Below, piece by piece: positions 1 to 6,900 of a stretch of DNA of 16,949 nt. This DNA is from DASSJF01 sp035280345. Its GTDB lineage: Bacteria; Sysuimicrobiota; Sysuimicrobiia; Sysuimicrobiales; Segetimicrobiaceae. Where the stretch lies: positions 1 to 16,949 of the forward strand of contig DATEGA010000136.1 of assembly GCA_035280345.1 (NCBI GenBank). The letters are read 5' to 3'. Numbering within the stretch: position 1 is the first letter of the stretch; each line of letters begins with the position of its first letter. The notes beneath the pieces were generated by a model that was not told where the DNA came from, ran no database searches, and saw nothing but the letters and a program-made list of their open reading frames with translations. A program made the position numbers and the translations under genes.

Positions 1-2193
1 GCCCTTCGCGCCGAGCGGGTTATACGGCGACAGCGTTTCCACAAACACCCCGTGCACCGGCGGCGTGTTGGCCGCCCGCGGCATCGCGTATTCTCCAAAG
101 GTCGTGGTCAGCGGCTGCCCCGTCTCGTCGAACACCGCCTCCTCGAGGAACACCTCGCCGATGCCCTGCGCGACGGCGCCGATGACCTGCGCCTCGGCAA
201 GGAACGGGTTGACGATCCGCCCCCCGTCGTCGACCGCGACCAGCGAGAGGATGCGCACCGCGCCCGTCTCCGCCTCGACCTCGACCGCGGCGACGTAAGC
301 GCCCGAGGGGAACACCGGGCTCGGCAGCGCGAACGTCGCCGACGCGTCGAGCCCCAACTCCATGTCGCGCGGCAGACGCCCGGGCTGGTACGCGGCGGCC
401 GCCACATCGGCGAAGGAGACGCCCCGCGCGGCCGCGCCGCGAACGACATACCGGTCCCCGTCGCGGACGAGATCGGTCGGCGCGGCCTCGAGCAGGTGCG
501 CCGCGATCCGGGCGGCCTTCTCCTCGATCTTCTTCGCGGCGACCCAGAGCGCCGAGCCGCCGCACGTGATCGACCGGCTGCCAAACGTCCCCACGCCGCG
601 CGGCACCACCGCGGAATCCCCGTGCTCGACCGTGATCTGCTCGGGCGACACGCCGAGCGCGTCCGCGGCGATCTGGGCGAAGGTCGTCTCGTGCCCCTGG
701 CCGTGTGGCGTCGAACCCATCCGCGCGACGACGCGGCCGTCGGGCGAGACGCTGAGCGCGGCGGCCTCCCACAGCCCTGTCCCGGCGCGCTCGACGTAGG
801 CTGCGATGCCGATGCCGAGGAGGCGCCCCTCGGCGCGCGCGCGCGCCCGTTCCGTTCGCCACTTCTCGTAGCCGATCGCCTCCAGCCCCCGGTCCAGGCA
901 GAGCGCGTACTGGCCGGAGTCGTACACCCACCCCAGCGGCGTCCGGTAGGGGAACCGGTCAGGCGCGATAAAGTTGCGCCGGCGAATCTCGACGGGATCG
1001 AGCCCCGTGGCCCGCGCGGCGAGATCTACGAGCCGTTCCATCATATAAACCGCTTCGGGACGGCCGGCACCGCGGTACGGTCCGGTAGGCGGCTTCGTCG
1101 TTGCCACCCCGATCAGCTCGACGTCGGCGGCCGGCGTGGTGTAGGTGTTGATGATGAGGATCGCCGCGGTGAGCGGCACGGTCGTTGTCGCCGGGTACAT
1201 GTACGCGCCGAGATCGGCCAGGATGCGCGCGCGGAGCGCGAGAAACCGGCCGTCTTTGTCCACGGCCAACTCCGTGTCCGCGTCGATACCGCGCGCCTGA
1301 TAGTTCGAGAGGAAGTTTTCGCGGCGCGTCTCCATCCACTTGACCGGCCGGCGCAGGTCCATCGCGAGCAAGGCGGCAACGGCCACCTCCGGCGCGGGAC
1401 TGCCCTTGACGCCGAACCCGCCGCCGACCTCCGGCACGATGACACGCAGCCGGTCGTCCGGCCGGCGTAGAATTCGGCTGAGCTGGGCGAGCGGCCGGTG
1501 CGGGTCCTGCGTCGAGCACCAGACCGTGAGCACGTCGGTTCCCGGATCGTAGGCCGCGGCCCCACCCCGCGGCTCCATCGGCGCCCCGACCATCCGCGGG
1601 ATCTCGAAGTGGGCGCGCACCACGTGTGCGGCCGACCCCATCGCCCCCTCGACATCGCCCTGTGTGCGGCGCCACCGCATCAGCGCGTTATCGGGCGCCG
1701 ACGCGTGCAGCGCGACCGGGCCGCCGAGCGCGGCGCGTACGTCGGTCACGGCGGGCAGATCGTCGTACTCGACCGCCACCAGCGCCGCCGCATCCAGCGC
1801 CGCCTCGGGCGTCTCCGCGGCCACGGCTGCGACAGGCTCCCCGGCGTAGCGGACCGCGTCGACGGCGAGGATCCGCAGCGGCGCGGGCGTGACCTTCGCG
1901 CCCTCCCCCACATTAATCGGGAATGGGTCCGTCCGCCCGGCCACGTCCGCGCCGGTCAGGACCGTCAGCACGCCCGGCGCGCGCCGCGCGGCGTCGGTGG
2001 AGATGCGGCGGATGCGCGCGTGGGCGACCGGACTGCGCACAACGGCGAGGTGCGCGGCCCCCGGCAGCGGAAGGTCGTCGACGTAGCGGGCGAGCCCGCG
2101 GATCGGCCGCAGCGTTTCATGCGGGCGCACGCTCTTGCCGATCCAGGACGTCGCGCCTCCGACCGGCGCGACCGCCGAGTGATCGTCGGTCAC
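1..2193 (-). CDS. Molybdenum hydroxylase large (Mo-binding) subunit, xanthine dehydrogenase/CoxL family, 3' end outside window
   Basis: This is the molybdopterin-binding subunit of an aerobic molybdenum hydroxylase (aldehyde oxidase, xanthine dehydrogenase or CO dehydrogenase-like). Such enzymes hydroxylate a substrate with water and pass electrons to FeS and FAD subunits. The minus frame is open for all 731 visible codons. It starts at a GTG six bases after a strong GAGGGAGG ribosome site. The N-terminal hammerhead domain shows RYVDDLPLPG and RSPVAHARI. The cofactor motifs follow: GGGFGVKG at residues 257-264, PYRGAGRPEA at 372-381 and PHGQGHE with Q499. PYRGAGR is the form II type of loop, not the CoxL form I loop AYRCSFR, so true CO dehydrogenase is unlikely and the substrate is unknown. 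The window ends at GAKG, just before the GVGE segment that carries the catalytic glutamate in this family. The small FeS and FAD subunits are not visible and may lie to the left. Confidence 0.93.
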   Translation of the reverse strand, partial: MTDDHSAVAPVGGATSWIGKSVRPHETLRPIRGLARYVDDLPLPGAAHLAVVRSPVAHARIRRISTDAARRAPGVLTVLTGADVAGRTDPFPINVGEGAKVTPAPLRILAVDAVRYAGEPVAAVAAETPEAALDAAALVAVEYDDLPAVTDVRAALGGPVALHASAPDNALMRWRRTQGDVEGAMGSAAHVVRAHFEIPRMVGAPMEPRGGAAAYDPGTDVLTVWCSTQDPHRPLAQLSRILRRPDDRLRVIVPEVGGGFGVKGSPAPEVAVAALLAMDLRRPVKWMETRRENFLSNYQARGIDADTELAVDKDGRFLALRARILADLGAYMYPATTTVPLTAAILIINTYTTPAADVELIGVATTKPPTGPYRGAGRPEAVYMMERLVDLAARATGLDPVEIRRRNFIAPDRFPYRTPLGWVYDSGQYALCLDRGLEAIGYEKWRTERARARAEGRLLGIGIAAYVERAGTGLWEAAALSVSPDGRVVARMGSTPHGQGHETTFAQIAADALGVSPEQITVEHGDSAVVPRGVGTFGSRSITCGGSALWVAAKKIEEKAARIAAHLLEAAPTDLVRDGDRYVVRGAAARGVSFADVAAAAYQPGRLPRDMELGLDASATFALPSPVFPSGAYVAAVEVEAETGAVRILSLVAVDDGGRIVNPFLAEAQVIGAVAQGIGEVFLEEAVFDETGQPLTTTFGEYAMPRAANTPPVHGVFVETLSPYNPLGAKG

Positions 2194-2199
2194 CGGGGA

Positions 2200-2207
2200 C
2201 CTCCCTC
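2200..2207 (-). promoter_or_regulatory. Ribosome binding site of the molybdenum hydroxylase gene
   Basis: GAGGGAGG on the minus strand lies six bases before the GTG at 2193. It fixes that non-ATG start; the encoded N-terminus then leads directly into the conserved hammerhead domain. Confidence 0.7.
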
Positions 2208-2260
2208 GCTTGCGGGTCGGCTACAGGCTTAGGCTACGGAACGGCGGCGGGTGAGTCCTT

Positions 2261-2986
2261 TTACAGGGCGGGCCGGACCGGAAACACCTGAAGTATCCAG
2301 GCGTTGAGGCGGTAGATCCAGTCGAACAGCAGCGCGGCGCCCATCACGACGAGGAACGCGCCCCCGGTGACCTCGATTGCGTGCGCGTAGCGGCCGATCG
2401 CCCGGAGCGCGCCGAACGCGCTCGTAAGCAGCGCCGCGGTCACGAGGAAGGGCAGGCCGAGACCGAGTGAGTATGCGAAGAGCAGCAGGGCGCCGTCGGC
2501 GGCGCGCGCCGTGGTCGCGGCCAGCGTCAGGATCGCGCCGAGCACCGGCCCGACGCACGGCGTCCACGCGAACCCAAAGGCCATTCCGACGAGGACGATC
2601 CCGGCCAGCCCCGCCGGGCGCGCGGAGAACGCGAAGCGGCGCTCCCGGGAGAGCCCGGGCACGCGCAGCACCCCCAGCATGACGAGGCCGAACAGAATCA
2701 CGACCGCACCGCCGAGGCGCCCGAGCAGCTCCCGATTACCGAGAATGAACCCGCCGGCGAGCGACGCCGACGCCCCCAGGCCGGTGAATACGAGAGAGAA
2801 TCCACAGACGAACAACAGCGTCGTCCCGACAACGCGCCAGACGCGCCGCCGCCGCTCCACGGCGTCGACTTCGAGCAGCGACACGCCCGACACGAACGAC
2901 AGATAGCCCGGGATGAGCGGCACGACGCACGGCGAGAAGAAGCCGAGCACACCGGCCGCGAACGCGATCGCCAGCGAAAGATGCAT
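2261..2986 (-). CDS. ccdA: Cytochrome c biogenesis protein CcdA (thiol-disulfide transmembrane transporter)
   Basis: This 241-residue, highly hydrophobic protein is a DsbD/CcdA-type membrane transporter. These proteins move reducing power from cytoplasmic thioredoxin across the membrane to extracytoplasmic thiol proteins, for example during cytochrome c maturation. Two hallmark cysteines are present: C20 in FFSPCVVPLIPGY and C144 in AWTPCVGPVLGAIL, one per three-helix repeat. About six membrane segments can be drawn, and the length is normal for the short CcdA form. A GAAGG element precedes the ATG closely. It lies between the hydratase-fold gene (46 bp upstream) and the molybdenum hydroxylase gene (67 bp downstream), all on one strand. 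No thioredoxin-like partner (ResA/CcmG), CcmF or ResB is in the window, so its client is unknown. Confidence 0.93.
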   Translation of the reverse strand: MHLSLAIAFAAGVLGFFSPCVVPLIPGYLSFVSGVSLLEVDAVERRRRVWRVVGTTLLFVCGFSLVFTGLGASASLAGGFILGNRELLGRLGGAVVILFGLVMLGVLRVPGLSRERRFAFSARPAGLAGIVLVGMAFGFAWTPCVGPVLGAILTLAATTARAADGALLLFAYSLGLGLPFLVTAALLTSAFGALRAIGRYAHAIEVTGGAFLVVMGAALLFDWIYRLNAWILQVFPVRPAL

Positions 2987-3032
2987 CGACCTTCGCGCTA
3001 CCCCCGGCCGGCGAGCCGGCGCACAATCGCCC

Positions 3033-3827
3033 CTAGTGACGCCAACGCGGCGCGCGCTTCTCGAGAAACGCCCGCATCCCCTCTTGTGCGTCCGGCGCGA
3101 GCGCGTTCTCCACCATCACCTTTTGCGCGACCGTGTAGGCCTCCGGCCGGTCCTTGCTGACCTGCTGGTAGAAGCCCCGCTTGCCGATCGCCAGGGTGTA
3201 CGCGCTCGCCGCGATCACCTGCTGGGCGAGGGCCATCGTCTCTGCCTCGAGGTGTTCGGCGGGAACGATGCGGTTTACGAGATCGGCCCGCCGGGCTTCT
3301 TCAGCGCTGATCGGGGTCCCGGTGAGCAGCATCTCCATCGCCTTGCGCGGGCCGACCGCCCGCGCGACGGCGACACCCGGCGTCGTGCAGAACAGCCCGG
3401 TCTTCACGCCCGGCGTCGCGAACGTCGCGCCCTCGGAGGCGACTACGAGGTCGCAGGTCGCGACGAGCTGGCAGCCCGCGGCGGTCGCCAGCGCGTGCAC
3501 CTGAGCGATCACGGGCTTGGGCAGTGTCCGGATCGTCTCCATCACCCCGGTGCAGACGTCGAACAGCGACGCGACGTCGGCCTCCGGCCGGCCGACGATC
3601 TCGCGCAGGTCATGGCCGGAGCTGAATACCGGGCCCGCCGCTCGGATGACGACCGCGCGGATCTGGTCGTCGGCGGCCGCCCGGTCCAGCGAGCGCTGCA
3701 GTTCCTGCAGCATCGCCCGCGAGAGCGCATTGCGGCGCTCCGGATGGTTGAGGGTGAGCACGGCGATGTTCTCCGTGACCTCATACAGGAGGAGGGGTTT
3801 CTGCTGCTGCTCGACCGGCGTACTCAT
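3033..3827 (-). CDS. Enoyl-CoA hydratase/isomerase (crotonase) family protein, ECHDC3-like, lacking both catalytic glutamates
   Basis: The protein has a crotonase fold over its full length (264 residues from the chosen ATG). The oxyanion-hole regions are SSGHDL at about 69-74 and AAGCQL at 116-121, followed by CDLVVAS. In classical enoyl-CoA hydratase two glutamates activate water; here the equivalent positions are Q120 (AAGCQL) and G140 (FATPGV). The segment FATPGVKTGLFCTTPG resembles the ECHDC3-like subgroup. It probably binds an acyl-CoA, but simple hydration is doubtful; isomerase, thioesterase-like or other crotonase chemistry remains possible. A GTG nine bases upstream would add three residues, but it lies inside the AGAGGTGAT ribosome site, so the ATG is preferred. 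It is the first gene of a possible operon with ccdA and the molybdenum hydroxylase gene. Confidence 0.9.
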   Translation of the reverse strand: MSTPVEQQQKPLLLYEVTENIAVLTLNHPERRNALSRAMLQELQRSLDRAAADDQIRAVVIRAAGPVFSSGHDLREIVGRPEADVASLFDVCTGVMETIRTLPKPVIAQVHALATAAGCQLVATCDLVVASEGATFATPGVKTGLFCTTPGVAVARAVGPRKAMEMLLTGTPISAEEARRADLVNRIVPAEHLEAETMALAQQVIAASAYTLAIGKRGFYQQVSKDRPEAYTVAQKVMVENALAPDAQEGMRAFLEKRAPRWRH

Positions 3828-3831
3828 CCTT

Positions 3832-3840
3832 ATCACCTCT
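3832..3840 (-). promoter_or_regulatory. Ribosome binding site that decides the crotonase-family start
   Basis: AGAGGTGAT on the minus strand sits four bases before the ATG at 3827. The competing GTG at 3836 falls within this element and would have no site of its own. Confidence 0.6.
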
Positions 3841-3914
3841 CCGGAAAGCTACACCACGGAGACTACAACGGATGCGCGAGGCCTTTCCTTCCACACTCAT
3901 CCTGCCCACAAATA

Positions 3915-3955
3915 TGACCGGCGGGCGCCTCCCCCCCAGAGACGTCCGCCGGTCA
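3915..3955 (-). terminator. Long hairpin with G-run loop, probable terminator of the small membrane peptide gene
   Basis: Arms 3915-3927 and 3943-3955 form a 13-bp stem with a single G-U type pair (3925/3945). On the minus strand the 15-nt loop is TCTCTGGGGGGGAGG. The hairpin is followed on that strand by TATTTGTG, a weak T-rich tail. It lies between the small ORF ending at 3978 and the crotonase gene starting at 3827, a sensible place for a terminator. Read on the plus strand, the loop is C-rich instead and there is no T tract. Confidence 0.5.
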
Positions 3956-3960
3956 CGCCA

Positions 3961-3987
3961 GGCCTCGTTTCCCCCCGTTACGAGGCC
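3961..3987 (-). other. Perfect 8-bp hairpin with G-run loop containing the stop codon of the small ORF
   Basis: Arms 3961-3968 and 3980-3987 (GGCCTCGT / ACGAGGCC) are perfectly complementary around an 11-nt loop. On the minus strand the loop is AACGGGGGGAA. The TAA stop of the 46-codon ORF spans the stem-loop junction. It is six bases from the second, longer hairpin. The pair may be a tandem terminator, an mRNA 3'-end stabiliser or a regulatory RNA element. Confidence 0.5.
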
Positions 3988-4118
3988 CGGCTGAACAGTG
4001 CTCTGCGTCGAGACAGGTAGCGGATGTTTGTGCGCCGGGCGGCGATTCGAAGGAACCCCACCAACCCGACCGAGAGCAGGGCGAACGGAACTCCATAGGC
4101 GATCGTCAGCATCATCAC
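3978..4118 (-). CDS. Putative small single-pass membrane peptide with arginine-rich tail (46 aa)
   Basis: This short reading frame starts at GTG 4118, with ATG 4115 and ATG 4112 directly after it in frame, and runs to TAA at 3978. It encodes about 24 hydrophobic residues (including TIAYGVPFALLSVGLVGFL) and then a strongly basic tail with ARR and SRRRALFSR. This looks like a single membrane helix with its positive end on the cytoplasmic side. No family is recognised. Support comes from the clean membrane topology, from a TTACC-N18-TAAAC pair about 31 bases upstream, and from tandem hairpins at the stop codon. The ribosome site is weak (GGTGAG about 12 bases before GTG). It could be a real small membrane protein, a type I toxin-like peptide, or chance. 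Its true start is uncertain within three codons. Confidence 0.5.
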   Translation of the reverse strand: MMMLTIAYGVPFALLSVGLVGFLRIAARRTNIRYLSRRRALFSRAS

Positions 4119-4380
4119 GCGGTCGGTACTCTCACCATCCTGGAGCTGAGTTTACTTGGCCCCGGCCGCAACGGTAATCGGGCGACCGCCCTATTGGACC
4201 GAAAAATCAGGTCCTCACCCGATGCGGGATAGTCCCCCGGGCGCGCAGCTACAAACGGACGGCGGCGACGCCGCAATTAAGATTCGGACCGATTACCCGT
4301 AGGTTTCCGGGGGAATGAAACGGTTAGAGGGTTCCTAAAGGCCCGACGGGGGTGGTGGCGGACTGGGCATACCGGTCCTC
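4119..4380. promoter_or_regulatory. Divergent intergenic region before the sensor kinase
   Basis: This stretch holds no convincing gene. On the minus strand it contains TTACC (4173-4177) and TAAAC (4150-4154) 18 bases apart, upstream of the small membrane ORF. On the plus strand it contains a possible promoter at 4277-4305 for the sensor kinase. No good ribosome site precedes ATG 4381; the nearest G-rich run (about 4348-4358) is more than 20 bases away, and an in-frame TAA at 4336 rules out a distant upstream start. Confidence 0.4.
4277..4305 (+). promoter_or_regulatory. Possible sigma-70-type promoter with palindromic spacer upstream of the sensor kinase
   Basis: TTAAGA (4277-4282) and TAGGTT (4300-4305) are separated by 17 bases, about 75 bases before the kinase ATG. 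Each box is a partial match to the consensus. The spacer overlaps an imperfect palindrome, ATTCGGACCGATT (4282-4294), that could be an operator. This rests on pattern matching alone. Confidence 0.25.
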
Positions 4381-6159
4381 ATGCTGGATTTCGCCGTAGG
4401 CATCCACGTCGCGATCGTACTGCTGCTGCTCAGCAAGTACGCCGAGACACGGTTGTCCTACGTCGTATGGTGGACGGCCGGAATGGCCGCATTGGCAACC
4501 CGGTCCGCCACCGAACTGGCCCTGCTCTCCAACGTGGTTCCGGCGCCGTTCGCTCTCGTCCCGAGTATTCTGATTCTGGCCGCGGCCGGTTGCTTTCTCA
4601 CTGGCTCGGTGGCCCGCGACCCGAACGCGCCCGGCAACATCCTCTACGGGGCGGTTGGTTACGGCGGGCTCCTGGCCGCCGTGGCGGCGTTCTTCCTCTT
4701 CGGGGCGACGCGCGCCGATGTCGCCCGCGCGGTCGCCGGGATGGCCGCGGCGCTTGCCTTCCTCCTGGCGGGACGCAGTTATGACCAGGCCGAAGGCACT
4801 CCCGACGACGCCGCGGTCCGGATCATCTTCGTCGCCCTCGTCGCGATCGGCATCAACTTCGCCGGCTGGTCGGTCTTGCCGCGCGACAGCCTCGACGCGG
4901 GCATCTCGGAGCTGCTCGGCGCGCTGTGCGCGGCGATTTTCGGCGCCGGCGTGCAGCTACGGTCGTTGGAGCGGCAGCGCGCGCTCGAGGTAATGAGCGG
5001 GATCGGCGCTGCGCTGCACCAGGCCCGCCACGTCGGCGAGATGCTGACCGACGTCCTGCGCGCCACCGGCGAGATGGTGCAGGCCCACTCCGGCTGGGTC
5101 TTTCTAGAGCGCGGCGGGCGGTACGAAACCGCGGCCGCCTTCGGGCTCTCCGGCCCTCTGGCGCGCGACGGCGGCGCATCGCGCTACGGACAATCCGCGC
5201 CGCCCGGGTCGTGCCGCTGTCTCGACCTACTGCGGGCGGGCCGGCTGCCGGCGGAGGGCAGCGTCGTCGACTGCGACCGCTTCGCCGGCGCCCGGGGAAT
5301 CCTCCGACACGCGAGCATCCCGCTCCGCAGCGCACGGGCGCGGGGTGTGCTGAACCTCGTGCTGCCGTCCGGGCGGCTGTTCACCCAGCGCGAACTGTCG
5401 CTGGCTTCCGCGATCGGCACGCAGGTCAGCTTCGCGATGGACAAAGCCCAGTTGCTCGACGAACTGCGCGACAAAGAAGCCGACCGCACCGGCCTGATCC
5501 GGCGCCTCTTGAGCGCGCAGGAAGACGAGCGGAAACGCATCGCCCGGGAGTTGCACGACGAAGCCGGCCAATCGCTCGCCGGGCTGATGCTGGAACTCGA
5601 AGCCGCACGCCTCGAGGACGCCCGCGGCACGCCCGTGACCCAGGAAACGCTGGCGCGGCTTAGGCGCCTCGCCGCGCGGACCGTGGAATCCGTGCGGGCC
5701 CTGATCTACGATCTGCGCCCCGCCGTGCTCGACGACCTCGGCCTCGTGCCGGCGCTCCGGTGGTACACGCAGAGCCAGGTGGCCTCCCGCGGGCTCGACG
5801 TGCGGCTCAGCGAACGCCTCGGCAGCGAACGGCTCGATGCGGCGCTGGAGACGACGATTTTCCGGATCGCGCAGGAGGCGCTGTGGAACGCCGTCAAGCA
5901 CGCCGGGGCGTCCCACGTCGACGTCGAGTTGTTCCGCGCGGACGGCCGCGTCGTGCTGCGCGTGCGTGACAACGGGCGCGGCCTTACGGGGAGCGGCTCA
6001 GATGACCGGCGCGGGCGCATCGGCGTCGGTCTCGGCGGCATGGTGGAGCGCGCGGCGGCCCTCGGAGGAACGGTGCAGGTCGTCTCCCGTCCCGAAGGCG
6101 GCACCGAGGTGCTCGCCGAGTTCCCCGCCGCGGTGGCCCGCCGCGGGCAGACCGCCTGA
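4381..6159 (+). CDS. Membrane sensor histidine kinase: multi-TM region, GAF domain, HisKA_3, HATPase
   Basis: This 592-residue NarL-system sensor kinase autophosphorylates on histidine and passes phosphate to the regulator encoded next to it. Residues about 5-190 form six or seven hydrophobic segments with few extracytoplasmic residues. A GAF domain follows at about 200-355, then the dimerisation box RIARELHDEAGQSL with phospho-acceptor H392. The ATPase domain has an N-box with N503 (FRIAQEALWNAVKHA), a G-box RDNGRGL at 529-535 and GVGLGGM at 548-554. The GAF domain contains C278-x-C280 (GSCRC) and C298 (VVDCDRF), a cysteine set that might bind a metal, FeS or heme ligand or form a redox switch. 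The stop codon TGA overlaps the regulator ATG (TGATG), implying translational coupling. The sensed signal is unknown. ATG 4381 is the only reasonable start, although its ribosome site is poor. Confidence 0.93.
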   Translation: MLDFAVGIHVAIVLLLLSKYAETRLSYVVWWTAGMAALATRSATELALLSNVVPAPFALVPSILILAAAGCFLTGSVARDPNAPGNILYGAVGYGGLLAAVAAFFLFGATRADVARAVAGMAAALAFLLAGRSYDQAEGTPDDAAVRIIFVALVAIGINFAGWSVLPRDSLDAGISELLGALCAAIFGAGVQLRSLERQRALEVMSGIGAALHQARHVGEMLTDVLRATGEMVQAHSGWVFLERGGRYETAAAFGLSGPLARDGGASRYGQSAPPGSCRCLDLLRAGRLPAEGSVVDCDRFAGARGILRHASIPLRSARARGVLNLVLPSGRLFTQRELSLASAIGTQVSFAMDKAQLLDELRDKEADRTGLIRRLLSAQEDERKRIARELHDEAGQSLAGLMLELEAARLEDARGTPVTQETLARLRRLAARTVESVRALIYDLRPAVLDDLGLVPALRWYTQSQVASRGLDVRLSERLGSERLDAALETTIFRIAQEALWNAVKHAGASHVDVELFRADGRVVLRVRDNGRGLTGSGSDDRRGRIGVGLGGMVERAAALGGTVQVVSRPEGGTEVLAEFPAAVARRGQTA

Positions 6160-6842
6160 TGGACGCGCAGGTCGTAAACGGCGGCGAAAGCCGCAAGATC
6201 ACAGTCCTGCTGGCGGACGATCACGCGATCGTCCGCGAAGGCGTAAAGCGGATCCTCGCCGGCGAGGCCGACATCCAGGTGGTCGGCGAGGCGTCGGACG
6301 GCGCCGAGGCGGTCGCCCTCGCCAAACAGTTGCATCCCACGGTCGCGGTGCTTGACATCAGCATGCCCCGGCTCGACGGCATCGAGGCGACGCGGCAGAT
6401 TCGCGCCTCGGTGCCGGATACGCATACGATCGCGCTCACGATGCACGCCGACGACAGCTACGTCTTCCAACTGATCAAGGCGGGCTCGTCGGGCTGCGTG
6501 CTCAAGCACGACGCGGCGCCGGACTTGATCGAGGCGATCCGCTCGGCCGCGCGCGGCGAGGCGTTCCTGTACCCGCAGGCGATGACCGCGGTCGCGGAGG
6601 ACTATCTCACCCGCGTCGAGCACGGCGAGAACCGCGAGACGTACGACGGCCTCACCGTTCGCGAGAAGGAGATCCTGACGCTGATCGCCCACGGCGCCAC
6701 CAACCAGGAGATCGCGAAGCAACTGTTTATCAGCGTGAAGACGGTCCAAACGCACCGCGCCCACATTCTCGAGAAGCTGGAACTTCACGATCGCACGCAA
6801 CTCGTCCGCTACGCGATCCGCAAGGGGCTCATCGAGGCGTAG
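6159..6842 (+). CDS. NarL/FixJ-family response regulator
   Basis: This 227-residue DNA-binding response regulator is the likely partner of the adjacent histidine kinase. The receiver domain (about 13-130) carries the acidic pair D20/D21, phospho-acceptor D66 in VAVLDISMP, the switch T94 and the conserved K116. The LuxR-type helix-turn-helix begins LTVREKEILTLIAHGATNQE at 165 and continues through SVKTVQTHRAHILEKL to about residue 207. The start codon overlaps the kinase stop by one base, so the two are translated together. There is an N-terminal extension of about 12 residues before the first receiver strand; a downstream start is not obvious. Target genes are unknown. The acetoacetyl-CoA synthetase gene begins 58 bases downstream on the same strand and may be co-transcribed or regulated. 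Confidence 0.95.
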   Translation: MDAQVVNGGESRKITVLLADDHAIVREGVKRILAGEADIQVVGEASDGAEAVALAKQLHPTVAVLDISMPRLDGIEATRQIRASVPDTHTIALTMHADDSYVFQLIKAGSSGCVLKHDAAPDLIEAIRSAARGEAFLYPQAMTAVAEDYLTRVEHGENRETYDGLTVREKEILTLIAHGATNQEIAKQLFISVKTVQTHRAHILEKLELHDRTQLVRYAIRKGLIEA

Positions 6843-6900
6843 TCGAAGCCGCTCGGCACGATGTCCGCCCCCGCCGCCGGTCGAGCAGCGGCCGCCTACC

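Noticed and set aside
52..1470. Long open frame on the plus strand opposite the molybdenum hydroxylase gene
   Set aside because: It is the codon-aligned antisense of the real gene, rich in arginine with no recognisable motif; high GC content makes stop codons rare in all frames.
3834..3836. GTG start for the crotonase-family gene
   Set aside because: It falls inside the AGAGGTGAT ribosome site that serves ATG 3827.
4317..4338. Seven-codon leader peptide frame (ATG to TAA) before the sensor kinase
   Set aside because: No attenuator hairpins or codon bias were seen, and such short frames occur often by chance.
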